64,000 nt of DNA, from the NCBI GenBank assembly GCA_025808555.1, contig CP075526.1, positions 2,036,712 through 2,100,711 of the forward strand, read 5' to 3'. Positions 24,138-32,320 of this stretch are shown here, one piece after another (positions within the stretch are counted from its first letter, which is position 1; each line of letters starts with the position of its first letter). A program made the translations under genes and the position numbers. Under the pieces are notes generated by a model. That model was not told where the DNA came from and searched no databases. It saw nothing but the letters and a program-made list of their open reading frames with translations. The DNA comes from Anaerolineales bacterium. GTDB lineage: Bacteria > Chloroflexota > Anaerolineae > Anaerolineales > UBA11579.

Positions 24138-24169
24138 AAAAAAGCCCCGAAGCCGTTCGGGGCTTTTTT
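24138..24169 (+). terminator. Terminator directly before an AlkX-like gene
   Basis: 14-bp stem (24138-24151 with 24156-24169), loop GCCG, T-run. No gene lies between the tRNA terminator and this one, so it insulates the next gene, whose own -10 box begins five bases after it. Confidence 0.8.
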
Positions 24170-24173
24170 GTTC

Positions 24174-24179
24174 TAGAAT
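24174..24179 (+). promoter_or_regulatory. -10 box of a leaderless gene
   Basis: TAGAAT six bases before ATG 24186, right after a terminator T-run. Confidence 0.6.
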
Positions 24180-24185
24180 TGGCGC

Positions 24186-25424
24186 ATGCTCACGATCGAT
24201 CAACAGACCGCCCGGCGTTTCATCCTTGGCAAGCAGGGGCTGTGGCCCGGCCGCCGCTGGAAAGGTGCGGCCGGCACCGAGAAGGCCATGCGCGCCATGG
24301 AGTACCTGCAACTGGACCCGCTGCAGATCATTGCCCGCAGCCACGACATCAAGCTGCACGCTCGGGTGCAAGGGTACAAGCCCGGCCTGTGGGAGCAGGT
24401 TGCCTACAAACAGCGCAAGTTCTTTGACTGGGGTGGGTGGCTGGCGGTGCGCCCCATGGATGAGCTGCCGTATTGGCGCGTAGTGATGCGGCGCGAGCGC
24501 GACACGGGTCATGTGAAAACAGCCAAGGAGCATGCCGCCGCTATCCAGGAGATGCGCCAGGTGCTGCGCGAGCGCGGCACGGTGAGCAACCGTGACTTTG
24601 AAATGGCAGCCCGCACGCGCACGAATAGTTACCGCGGGCGCAAGGACAGCGCCGTGGCCTTGTATTACCTCTGGCGGATCGGCGAGGTGATGACCCACCA
24701 CCGCTCGAATTTTGAGCGGGTTTATGCGCTGACCGAGTCTGTTGCGCCAAAAGAACTGATCTATGAAGCCAGTGAAGCGGAGACCGACCGCTTTCTGGTG
24801 CGCAAAGAAATTAGCCATAACGGGCTGACCTGGCTCAAGCGCACAGCAGAAGCGTATTACCGGGGCGTGCCGTTTAACAGGATCGGTAGTTTGCGTGAGC
24901 AATTGCTGACGGAGCTGGAGATCATCGAGGTGCAGGTCGAGGGCTGGAAGCAGCCGCAATGCGCGCTGGCCCGCGACGCCAAGCTGCTGAAGGAGCTGGC
25001 GGCGGGGCGCGTGCCGAAGGCATGGAAGCCGTTGGGCGCCACGACCGAGCAGGAGGTCACCTTTTTCGCACCGCTGGAGCCGGTCAGCGCCCGCGGGCGG
25101 GCCAAGACCCTGTTTGACTTCGAGTACGTGTGGGAAGTCTACAAGCCTGAGAGCAAACGCAAGTATGGCTACTACACGCTGCCAGTGATGTGGGGTGAGC
25201 GGTTGGTGGCGCGCTTTGACAGCAAGCTGGATCGCACCACCAACACGTATGTCATCCTAGGCTTCTGGCTTGAGGACAATCGCCTGGCGAAGAACGAAGC
25301 ATTTGCCGAAGCCCTGGCCGCCGGTTTCGAAAGTTTTGTTGGCTTTCTGGGTGCGGATAAGCTCAATGCCAAGGCAGTCAAGGAGCCAATGCTGCGCAAG
25401 CGGCTGGCGCAGGTCAAGCCTTAA
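24186..25424 (+). CDS. Winged-helix DNA-binding protein, AlkX/YcaQ (HTH_42) family
   Basis: 412 residues, the usual length of YcaQ/AlkZ-type proteins, which are DNA glycosylases removing alkylated bases and, in the AlkX branch, unhooking DNA crosslinks. Near the N-terminus it has YLQLDPLQII: Gln42-Leu-Asp44 matches the catalytic QxD motif of AlkX/YcaQ rather than the QxQ of AlkZ. Further family features are FFDWGGWLAVRPMDELPYW, EVMTHHRSNFERVYAL and YVWEVYKPESKRKYGYYTLPV. So a DNA-repair role is likely. Monocistronic, with a leaderless-type promoter. Confidence 0.88.
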   Translation: MLTIDQQTARRFILGKQGLWPGRRWKGAAGTEKAMRAMEYLQLDPLQIIARSHDIKLHARVQGYKPGLWEQVAYKQRKFFDWGGWLAVRPMDELPYWRVVMRRERDTGHVKTAKEHAAAIQEMRQVLRERGTVSNRDFEMAARTRTNSYRGRKDSAVALYYLWRIGEVMTHHRSNFERVYALTESVAPKELIYEASEAETDRFLVRKEISHNGLTWLKRTAEAYYRGVPFNRIGSLREQLLTELEIIEVQVEGWKQPQCALARDAKLLKELAAGRVPKAWKPLGATTEQEVTFFAPLEPVSARGRAKTLFDFEYVWEVYKPESKRKYGYYTLPVMWGERLVARFDSKLDRTTNTYVILGFWLEDNRLAKNEAFAEALAAGFESFVGFLGADKLNAKAVKEPMLRKRLAQVKP

Positions 25425-25518
25425 TCTGGCCTTTATTCAGATCGGAAACAATTTGGGCCTTTGCGGCGTTAGTAGACATGCGCCTTGTTGCGTACGCGCT
25501 CCCTGGAGTAGCGCCACT

Positions 25519-26112
25519 ATGAAGAAACTTTGCCTCACTTTGTTTGCTCTGCTATTGGTCGCCTGTGCGGCACCGCCGCAGCCGACGAGTATTTCACTGG
25601 AGCCAGCACCGACTGTGGCTGAACCCACAGCGCAGGCCGAGACTGCTCAGCCTGAGACGCCCAGCTTTGAAGCAACCACGTACCAAGACGCAGAAGGACG
25701 CTTTAGCCTGCAGTACCCCGCGAGCTGGAATATCCTGGGCGGCGAGAGCGGGTCACGCGGCGACTATGTGCAAATCGCCTCGTGGGATCCCGGCTCGGCT
25801 GGGCTAACGGAGGTGCCGGAAGGCGAAAGCCTGCTGCAGATCACGGTCTACCAGTGGGATCCGAAAGGTGACCTGGGCGCCCGTCTTGAAATGCGCCGCA
25901 CTGCCTTCAACAACTCTGGAATCATTATTGCTGAGGAAACCGAAGTGACGCCGGATGGCGGCCCAGCCGGCGTACGCATGCGCCTGATCTCCTCTGGCGA
26001 GGAAAGCCTGACTTACTTTTTTGTGCTGGGAGATGAATACCTGGAGATCAGCGGCATGGGTGACCTGCAATTGCTTGACCAGGTCATTCAGACCTTTGAG
26101 TACACCAACTAA
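25519..26112 (+). CDS. Lipoprotein with a PsbP-like/DUF1795-type domain
   Basis: 197 residues from ATG 25519, set by the signal peptide and lipobox (LLLVAC, Cys17); the longer upstream frame is non-coding overlap. A Pro/Thr/Glu-rich linker (about 20-55) precedes a domain with YQDAEGRFSLQYPASWNI and a final LLDQVIQTFEYTN, the general pattern of the PsbP-like fold found in many secreted proteins. Predicted to sit outside the membrane; role unknown. Confidence 0.75.
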   Translation: MKKLCLTLFALLLVACAAPPQPTSISLEPAPTVAEPTAQAETAQPETPSFEATTYQDAEGRFSLQYPASWNILGGESGSRGDYVQIASWDPGSAGLTEVPEGESLLQITVYQWDPKGDLGARLEMRRTAFNNSGIIIAEETEVTPDGGPAGVRMRLISSGEESLTYFFVLGDEYLEISGMGDLQLLDQVIQTFEYTN

Positions 26113-26123
26113 GATGGCAATAG

Positions 26124-26156
26124 ACAAAAAGCCCTGGCATTGCCAGGGCTTTTTGT
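26124..26156 (+). terminator. Terminator between lipoprotein and yaaA
   Basis: Stem core 13 bp (26126-26138 with 26142-26154), loop ATT, T-run; can extend to 26124-26156. The next -10 box begins 4 bases after it. Confidence 0.85.
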
Positions 26157-26160
26157 TTGC

Positions 26161-26166
26161 TAGAAT
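26161..26166 (+). promoter_or_regulatory. -10 box of leaderless yaaA
   Basis: TAGAAT six bases before ATG 26173. A possible -35 (TTGCCA, 26140-26145) lies in the loop and arm of the preceding terminator. Confidence 0.6.
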
Positions 26167-26172
26167 CAGCAC

Positions 26173-26973
26173 ATGCTGATCCTTTTGCATTCATCCAAGG
26201 CCATGCGCTCGGCGCCGGGGCAGGTAGGCAGGCTGGATACACCGCAGCTACTGCCCCAGGCACGTGAGCTTGACAACTATCTCAAGTCGCTGAGCCCGGC
26301 CAAGCTGGCCAGCATGATGAAGCTATCAGCACCGCTAGCGGCCAAGACGCATGCGCTGATAGCGGCTTGGACCGATGCGCCCGGCCAGCAGACCGCGGCC
26401 CTCGACAGCTTTATTGGCGATATCTACAGCGGCATGCAGGCGCCCAGCCTCCGCATGGCGGAGCGCGAGTACGCCCACAAGACACTGCGCATCCTCTCAG
26501 GCTTATACGGCGTGCTGCGCCCGCTGGATGGCATTGCGCCGTACCGGCTGGAGATGGGCTACAAGCTGCCCGGCTTCGCGCACAAAGACATGTACGCGTT
26601 CTGGGGCAGCATGGTGGCGGACACGCTGCCCACCAAGGGTGTCGTCGTTAACCTGGCGGCCAAGGAATATTACGATGTGGTGACGCCGTACATGGATGCG
26701 GAACGCTTCGTCAGCCCCAAGTTCCTGACCATTAATCGCAAAACCGGCGAGCCGGCGTTCGTGACCGTGCATGCCAAGGTGGCGCGCGGTGCGTTCGCCC
26801 ACTGGCTGCTGGTCAACCGCATCAAGGATGCGGCTGACCTGCCGGGCTTCGACGAGATCGGCTACCGCTACGACAAGAAGCGCAGCACGCCGGACACGCC
26901 GGTGTTCGTATGCAAGGATTTTGGCGGCACAGGGCTCAGCATCCGCATGCAGGATAAGGCGGGGCTAAGCTAG
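26173..26973 (+). CDS. yaaA: Peroxide stress protein YaaA (DUF328)
   Basis: 266 residues, normal family length. Signatures: LLHSSKAM at the N-terminus, FIGDIYSGMQAPSL, LRILSGLYGVLRPLDGIAPYRLEMG, VVNLAAKEYYDVV and VHAKVARGAFAHWLL. YaaA binds DNA and lowers free iron during peroxide stress in E. coli. Its last 9 bases overlap the end of the convergent gene. Confidence 0.95.
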   Translation: MLILLHSSKAMRSAPGQVGRLDTPQLLPQARELDNYLKSLSPAKLASMMKLSAPLAAKTHALIAAWTDAPGQQTAALDSFIGDIYSGMQAPSLRMAEREYAHKTLRILSGLYGVLRPLDGIAPYRLEMGYKLPGFAHKDMYAFWGSMVADTLPTKGVVVNLAAKEYYDVVTPYMDAERFVSPKFLTINRKTGEPAFVTVHAKVARGAFAHWLLVNRIKDAADLPGFDEIGYRYDKKRSTPDTPVFVCKDFGGTGLSIRMQDKAGLS

Positions 26974-27330
26974 TTTTACATCCAGCGCCACGGGCAGGGC
27001 GGTGGCGGCCCAGTCATTCAATGGCGCGCCCGTCTCCCAGTGATAGTACTTGGCGGCTAGCAGGCGGCGGGCCAGCAGTTGCTCCTCGGCATCCACCACA
27101 ATGCGTCCGTTGGCCTGGAAGGTTTGCTTGGCGAGGCGCACTTGCACAGCGGGCTGGGCCAGCAGGTTCTTGACCCAGTCGCTGGAGTGCCCGCCCCCGG
27201 AGAGCAGGTACAGCGTGCTGTCATCCAGCCCGAACCAGATCTCGATCTCGTGAGGCTTGCCGCTGATGCGGCCAATGGTGGTGAGGTAGCAGTAATCCAC
27301 GCTGGCAAATGTATTAAATTCACTGGTCAT
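26965..27330 (-). CDS. Deazaflavin-dependent nitroreductase-like protein (pyridoxamine-oxidase fold)
   Basis: 121 residues with the split-barrel pattern of F420-dependent nitroreductase (Ddn/DUF385) proteins: YCYLTTIGRISGKPHEIEIWFGL, LYLLSGGGHSSDWVKNLLAQPAVQV and a helical end. These bind F420 or a flavin and reduce small organic substrates. The tail overlaps yaaA by 9 bases in the opposite direction. GGAG supports the start. Cofactor is inferred from family only. Confidence 0.85.
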   Translation of the reverse strand: MTSEFNTFASVDYCYLTTIGRISGKPHEIEIWFGLDDSTLYLLSGGGHSSDWVKNLLAQPAVQVRLAKQTFQANGRIVVDAEEQLLARRLLAAKYYHWETGAPLNDWAATALPVALDVKLA

Positions 27331-27378
27331 AATTTCACTCCATTAATCCGCAGCTAACGATATTCTTAGTCAAATAGC

Positions 27379-27406
27379 TTGACACAGAATGAGTGCCGGA
27401 TATACT
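27379..27406 (+). promoter_or_regulatory. Strong promoter of the E1 alpha-beta gene
   Basis: TTGACA (27379-27384), 16-base spacer, TATACT (27401-27406). It predicts a leader of about 140 bases before the ATG at 27553, containing the hairpin at 27417-27449. Confidence 0.75.
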
Positions 27407-27416
27407 GTGCATAGAT

Positions 27417-27449
27417 AAACGTCTGGGTGCCCCCCTCACCTAGGCGTTT
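27417..27449 (+). promoter_or_regulatory. Stem-loop in the E1 leader RNA
   Basis: 13 consecutive pairs, two of them G-U (27417-27429 with 27437-27449), around an all-pyrimidine loop CCCCCCT. It lies at the very 5' end of the predicted transcript and has no T-run. Likely an RNA-stability or regulatory element; no known riboswitch recognised. Further down, AGGCCAAGTG occurs twice. Confidence 0.45.
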
Positions 27450-27552
27450 GTCGCTTTAATAGACCAAATGCAGGCCAAGTGCGGCCAAATCGAGGCCAAG
27501 TGGGGCTATGATAAACTAACGCTGTCCACTCAGTTCTGAGGAATTTTCACAC

Positions 27553-29940
27553 ATGGCTCAAAAAGCAAATTCATCTTTTGTGCGGGAAGACGTGCTTGCC
27601 GATTATCGCTTGGCGTATCGTAGCCGTCAGGCCAGCCTGATCGGTCGCCGTGAGGTGCTGAGCGGCAAGGCCAAGTTCGGCATCTTTGGGGACGGCAAAG
27701 AGCTGGCCCAGATCGCCATGGCCAGGGCCTTCCAGCCGGGTGACTTTCGCTCGGGTTATTATCGTGATCAGACCTTTATGCTTGCCATTGGTGAGCACAC
27801 CCTGGATGAATTCTTTGCCCAGCTGTTTGCCAATACGGATCTAAAAGCCGAGCCGGCCACCGGCGGCCGCGCCATGAATGCCCACTTCGCCACGCGCAGC
27901 CTCAACCCGGACGGCACCTGGAAGAACATTGCGGAGCAAAAAAACTCCTCATCAGATATTTCGCCCACCGCTTCGCAGATGCCGCGCCTGGTGGGGCTGG
28001 CGCACGCCTCCAAGTTGTACCGCGAAGTAGAGGAGCTGCATGCCTTCACGCAGTTCTCGCGCAAAGGCAACGAGGTCGCTTTCGGCACGATCGGCAACGC
28101 CAGCAGCGCCGAAGGCATGTTCTGGGAGGCGGTCAACGCCATTGGCGTGCTGCAGGCGCCGGCTGTGCTCTCCATCTGGGATGATGGCTACGGCATCTCG
28201 GTGCCCAATCAGCACCAATTGACTGCGGACCTTTCGCGCCTGCTCTCAGGCTTCCAGCGCAGCCCGGGCGGCACAGACGGCTTTGATGTTTACACCGTGC
28301 CCGGCTGGGATTACGAGGCGCTGGTGGCAGCCTACGCAAAAGCGGCCGCCACTGCCCGCGAGAGCCATACGCCGGCCATTTTGCATATTACTGAAGTGAC
28401 CCAGCCCCAAGGCCATTCGACCTCTGGCAGCCATGAGCGCTACAAGACTGCCGAGCGCCTGCAGTGGGAGCAGGATTTTGACTGCTTGCCGCGCTTCCGC
28501 CAATGGATCGTGGGGCAGGGCTTTGCCAGCGAGATGGAACTCGACGCTTGGGAGCAGCAGGACCGCCAGGATGTAGAGGCCACCCGTGTGCGTGCCTGGG
28601 AGGCGTATACCGCGCCGATTCTGCAGGAGATGCAGACCCTGGCCGATATTCTGGTGGAAGTGGCCGGCGCATCGCCGCACGCGGCTGAGATCAACAAGAT
28701 GACCGCGGCCATGCAGGCGGCCGCCACGCCGCTGCGCCAGGACATGCTGGTGGCCTATCGCAAGGCGATGACTTTGCTCAAGGACGAGGCGCTGCCGGGC
28801 AAACCGTTTCTGGTACGCTGGAAGCAGGAGCAGGACACAATCGCCGAGGAGCGCTATGCCTCGGAGCTTTATACCCACGCGGCCGAACGCGTACCCGAGG
28901 TCAAGCCGGTCTACAGCGAGAGCTCGCCGATGCTGAATGGCTTCGAGATCGTCAACAAGGGCTTTAACGCCATGCTGGCGCGTGACCCGCGGGTGGTGGC
29001 TTTTGGCGAGGATCTCGGCTTGTTGGGTGACGTCAATCAGGGCTTCGCCGGTCTGCAGGAGATCTACGGCCCCTTGCGTGTAGCCGATACCGGCATCCGC
29101 GAGGCGACCATCATGGGTCAGGCCATCGGCCTGGCGCTGCGCGGCCTGCGCCCAATTGCAGAGATCCAATATTTGGACTACTTGCTATACGCGCTGCAGA
29201 TCCTTTCGGACGATGTGGCTACGTTGCACTGGCGCACCAAGGGCGGCCAGAAGGCGCCGCTTATCGTGCGCACCCGCGGCCACCGCCTGGAGGGCATCTG
29301 GCACTCCGGGTCGCTGATGGCGGGCGCGCTGCACTTGCTGCGCGGCATGCTGGTGTTGGTACCGCGCAACATGACCCAGGCGGTGGGCTTCTACAACACG
29401 CTGCTGGCGGCGGACGAGCCGGCCGTAGTGGTGGAAGTGCTCAATGGCTATCGCCTGAAAGAGCGTTTACCGGACAATGTGGGCGAGTTCACCGTGCCAG
29501 TGGGCGTGCCCGAAGTGCTACGCGAAGGCAAGGATGTCACCATCGTTACCTATGGCCCGCTGTGCCGCATCGCCGGCGAAGCCGCCGAAGCACTGGCAGC
29601 GCAGGGCATTGAAGCGGAGATCATTGACGTGCAGTCGCTTATGCCGTTCGATCTGCACGGCCGGATTGTGGAGTCTCTCAAGAAGACCAACCGCGTCCTG
29701 TTCCTCGACGAGGATGTGCCGGGCGGCACTTCAGCTTTCATGATGCAGGAAGTGCTGGAGAAGCAGGGCGGTTACCAGTGGCTCGATTCGGCGCCCAGGA
29801 CGCTGACCGGCAAAGCGCACCGCCCAGCCTATGGCAGCGACGGCAATTACTGGTCCAAGCCCAACACGGAAGACATCTTCTATAGCGTGTATCGCATGAT
29901 GCACGAGGCTCAGCCTCAGCGCTATGCGCTTTTCTTTTAG
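27553..29940 (+). CDS. Fused E1 alpha-beta subunits of a branched-chain/pyruvate-type 2-oxoacid dehydrogenase
   Basis: 795 residues joining both E1 subunits. The alpha part (about 1-330) has FRSGYYRDQTFMLAIG, GRAMNAHFATRSL and the TPP-binding region GTIGNASSAEGMFWEAVNAIG. A helical linker (about 340-455) joins the beta part (from MLNGFEIVNKGFNAMLARDPRVVAFGEDLG, about 457) with REATIMGQAIGLALRGLRPIAEIQYLDYL and VLFLDEDVPGGTSAF. It decarboxylates a 2-oxoacid using TPP and feeds a lipoyl E2. No E2 or E3 gene is in the window. GAGGA lies before the ATG. Substrate unresolved. Confidence 0.92.
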   Translation: MAQKANSSFVREDVLADYRLAYRSRQASLIGRREVLSGKAKFGIFGDGKELAQIAMARAFQPGDFRSGYYRDQTFMLAIGEHTLDEFFAQLFANTDLKAEPATGGRAMNAHFATRSLNPDGTWKNIAEQKNSSSDISPTASQMPRLVGLAHASKLYREVEELHAFTQFSRKGNEVAFGTIGNASSAEGMFWEAVNAIGVLQAPAVLSIWDDGYGISVPNQHQLTADLSRLLSGFQRSPGGTDGFDVYTVPGWDYEALVAAYAKAAATARESHTPAILHITEVTQPQGHSTSGSHERYKTAERLQWEQDFDCLPRFRQWIVGQGFASEMELDAWEQQDRQDVEATRVRAWEAYTAPILQEMQTLADILVEVAGASPHAAEINKMTAAMQAAATPLRQDMLVAYRKAMTLLKDEALPGKPFLVRWKQEQDTIAEERYASELYTHAAERVPEVKPVYSESSPMLNGFEIVNKGFNAMLARDPRVVAFGEDLGLLGDVNQGFAGLQEIYGPLRVADTGIREATIMGQAIGLALRGLRPIAEIQYLDYLLYALQILSDDVATLHWRTKGGQKAPLIVRTRGHRLEGIWHSGSLMAGALHLLRGMLVLVPRNMTQAVGFYNTLLAADEPAVVVEVLNGYRLKERLPDNVGEFTVPVGVPEVLREGKDVTIVTYGPLCRIAGEAAEALAAQGIEAEIIDVQSLMPFDLHGRIVESLKKTNRVLFLDEDVPGGTSAFMMQEVLEKQGGYQWLDSAPRTLTGKAHRPAYGSDGNYWSKPNTEDIFYSVYRMMHEAQPQRYALFF

Positions 29941-32292
29941 TTAATTGTGGGATAGCGACGGCAGGCGCACAAGGAAGCTTGTGCCTTGCCGCGGGGCGCT
30001 TTGCAGGCTGATCTCGCCGCCGTGCAGATCCACGATCTCTTTGACCAAGGCCAAACCCAGCCCTGTACCCCCAAAGCTGCGCGAGCTGCTGCCATCGATC
30101 TGGTAGAAGCGGTCAAACACGCGTTCCTGCTGTTCGAGCGGGATGCCAATGCCCGTATCCGTGATGCGAATGCAAATGTGCTCGCCCTCTTGCGAGGCGT
30201 GCAGCTTCACCTGGCCGGCGGGTGTGAACTTGATGGCATTGTCCACCAGGCTGCTGACCAGCGTGCGCAGCAGCGTCTCTTCGCCGTGCAGAGGCGGCAG
30301 CGCGGGCTCGACGTCCCAGACAAGCTCCAGCTGCTGGGCCAATGCTTTGGCGCGCAGGCCCGGATAGGTGGTGTTGAGCACATCGTTGAGATGCAGCGTG
30401 GTGAAGTCGTTGCGTTGGTCTTTGAGGTTCAGCAGCGAGGTGAGATCTTCCACCATGCGTGTCAGCATCTGGGTGCGGCGGGCAATGATCTCCACCGGCT
30501 CGTGGTAGCTCTCCGGCAGCGGGCCAAGATCGCCGCTGCTGAGGATCTCGATGTAGCCGCTCACGATCGCCAGCGGCGTGCGAAACTCGTGCGATACGTT
30601 CTGCACGAACTCATCACGCAGGCGGGCCAGTTCCTCCTGCTGCTTCAGCGTTTCGGCCAGCTCGTCGGCGCGACGCTCGGTATCCGCCAACAGGCGGATG
30701 CGCTCCAGCGACAGCGACACTTGACCGGCCAACGCTTCCAACAGCTGCAGATCCGTTTGGGTGAAGGCGTGCGGCTTGTGGTTCTCCGTGTCCAGCACGC
30801 CGATGATCTCGCCGTTGATGCGCAAGGGCACGCACATCTCAGAGCGCACGCGCTCGTCCACCATCAAGTAATCTGAATCGCGGGTCACATCACCCACCAT
30901 GACCGGCTTGCCGCTCACCGCCACGCCGCCTGAAATGCCGCGGCCGAGCGGGATGGCGGGGGTGGGGTGGTTGCCAATCTGGTGATAGGCCTTGTGCTCC
31001 AGCACCTTGCGCTCATGATCGATCAGCAGGATGCCAAAATTCTCGGAGAAGAGCGAACGGCCCACCACGCGGGCGGCCTGTTGCAGGAACTCATCTTCGC
31101 TCGAGGCGCCCATGCCGGCAGTGGCGATCGCATGCAGGGCGCGGGTTTCTTCCAAATGACGGCGCGAGAGCTGCAACAAGCGCTTGTTGTAGATGACGGT
31201 GCCCAGCTGGTTGCAAAGGATCTGCAGGGCATTCAGGTCATCGGTGCCCAGCAGCGTGTCTTTGTTGCTGATCACATCCAGCACGCCGTACAGGCGGTTA
31301 CCCTCCATGATGGGTACGGCGATCTCTGAGCGCGGCTCGCCAAGGCTTTCGTGATGCAGGTACAGCGGGTCTTTGCGTACATCCGCAGCCAGGTACGGTT
31401 TGCGCGTGCGCGCTACGTGGGCAATGATGCTCTTGCCGGGTGAAACACTATCCAGGCTGAAGCTGGGCATGGGTGCGCTGATCTGCCCACCCTGGCTGAG
31501 GGCATTGAGCGAAAGCTCGCTGGTGCCCTGGGTCAGCGTGAGAATGGATACATGGTGCAGATTGAAGCGCTCAGCGATGACGTGCGTGACAGCTTTCAGG
31601 AAGTCGTCCACATCTCCGCTGGTGGTGGCCGCCATGCCAATGTCGGCAGCGGCCTGCAGCTGTGCGCTGCGCTGGCTCATCAGGGAGTGGCTGCGCTCGG
31701 CGCTGAGCAGCGAGGTGCGCAGGGCGTGCTCGCCGATGATGGCCATCACGGCCACGAGCACAAAGTTCAGGATGACGATGACCGTTGGGCCCCAATCAGG
31801 CTGCCCGCCGATGGCGGGGTTGGCCACGGCAATATACAGGACCGCAAGCGTGCTGAGTGCAGCCAGGCCCAGGCCGCCGGCCGGCCCCAGCAGCACGCCA
31901 GCCACTAGGATGACAGTGTAGAGCGTGCTGATGCCGGTGCTGGTCACCTCGCCCAGGGCGGTGGCCCAGATGGAGACCACCAGCCATAGGCCCAGAATGT
32001 AGAGAAAGGCAGCCAGGCGCGGCTTGCGTAAATGCAGCAGCGCCAGGCAGGCGGCTTGCAAAGCCACGACCATGAACTCAAAACCGATGTTAAGAAAAGG
32101 CGTCTTCGGCATCACCAGAGTAATGCCGATGTGGACCACAATAATGCTCAGCCCCACCCAGAGCAGGAAGTTGAGCATGCCGGCCTGGCGGTTGATGTTT
32201 GGATCTTCGAAGCGGGGCGGCAGCACGAACTTGGGCCACTGGACGCGTGAAGAGGCAGGTCCCCCCTGACTTGGGCCTAGAGCTTGATCCAT
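29941..32292 (-). CDS. Membrane sensor histidine kinase with two GAF domains
   Basis: 783 residues. About six membrane helices (about 38-190) are followed by two GAF domains (about 210-370 and 385-545), the second with GRGISGGVAVSGKPVMVGDV. Then come a coiled coil, a HisKA domain with the phospho-acceptor box VSHEFRTPLAIVSGYIEIL, and an HATPase_c domain (DNAIKFTP, DTGIGIP, FGGTGLGLALVKEIV). Its stop codon touches that of the convergent E1 gene with no gap. It follows the sigma-54 activator gene by 28 bases and may be part of that operon, giving the module a membrane or small-molecule input. Confidence 0.9.
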   Translation of the reverse strand: MDQALGPSQGGPASSRVQWPKFVLPPRFEDPNINRQAGMLNFLLWVGLSIIVVHIGITLVMPKTPFLNIGFEFMVVALQAACLALLHLRKPRLAAFLYILGLWLVVSIWATALGEVTSTGISTLYTVILVAGVLLGPAGGLGLAALSTLAVLYIAVANPAIGGQPDWGPTVIVILNFVLVAVMAIIGEHALRTSLLSAERSHSLMSQRSAQLQAAADIGMAATTSGDVDDFLKAVTHVIAERFNLHHVSILTLTQGTSELSLNALSQGGQISAPMPSFSLDSVSPGKSIIAHVARTRKPYLAADVRKDPLYLHHESLGEPRSEIAVPIMEGNRLYGVLDVISNKDTLLGTDDLNALQILCNQLGTVIYNKRLLQLSRRHLEETRALHAIATAGMGASSEDEFLQQAARVVGRSLFSENFGILLIDHERKVLEHKAYHQIGNHPTPAIPLGRGISGGVAVSGKPVMVGDVTRDSDYLMVDERVRSEMCVPLRINGEIIGVLDTENHKPHAFTQTDLQLLEALAGQVSLSLERIRLLADTERRADELAETLKQQEELARLRDEFVQNVSHEFRTPLAIVSGYIEILSSGDLGPLPESYHEPVEIIARRTQMLTRMVEDLTSLLNLKDQRNDFTTLHLNDVLNTTYPGLRAKALAQQLELVWDVEPALPPLHGEETLLRTLVSSLVDNAIKFTPAGQVKLHASQEGEHICIRITDTGIGIPLEQQERVFDRFYQIDGSSSRSFGGTGLGLALVKEIVDLHGGEISLQSAPRQGTSFLVRLPSLSHN

Positions 32293-32320
32293 GAATGTAC
32301 CCGCGAAGTTTAGTGTGTTG

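Noticed and set aside
24131-24179. TTGACA at 24131 as the -35 of the AlkX-like gene
   Set aside because: The distance to TAGAAT is 37 bases with a terminator in between, too far for one promoter.
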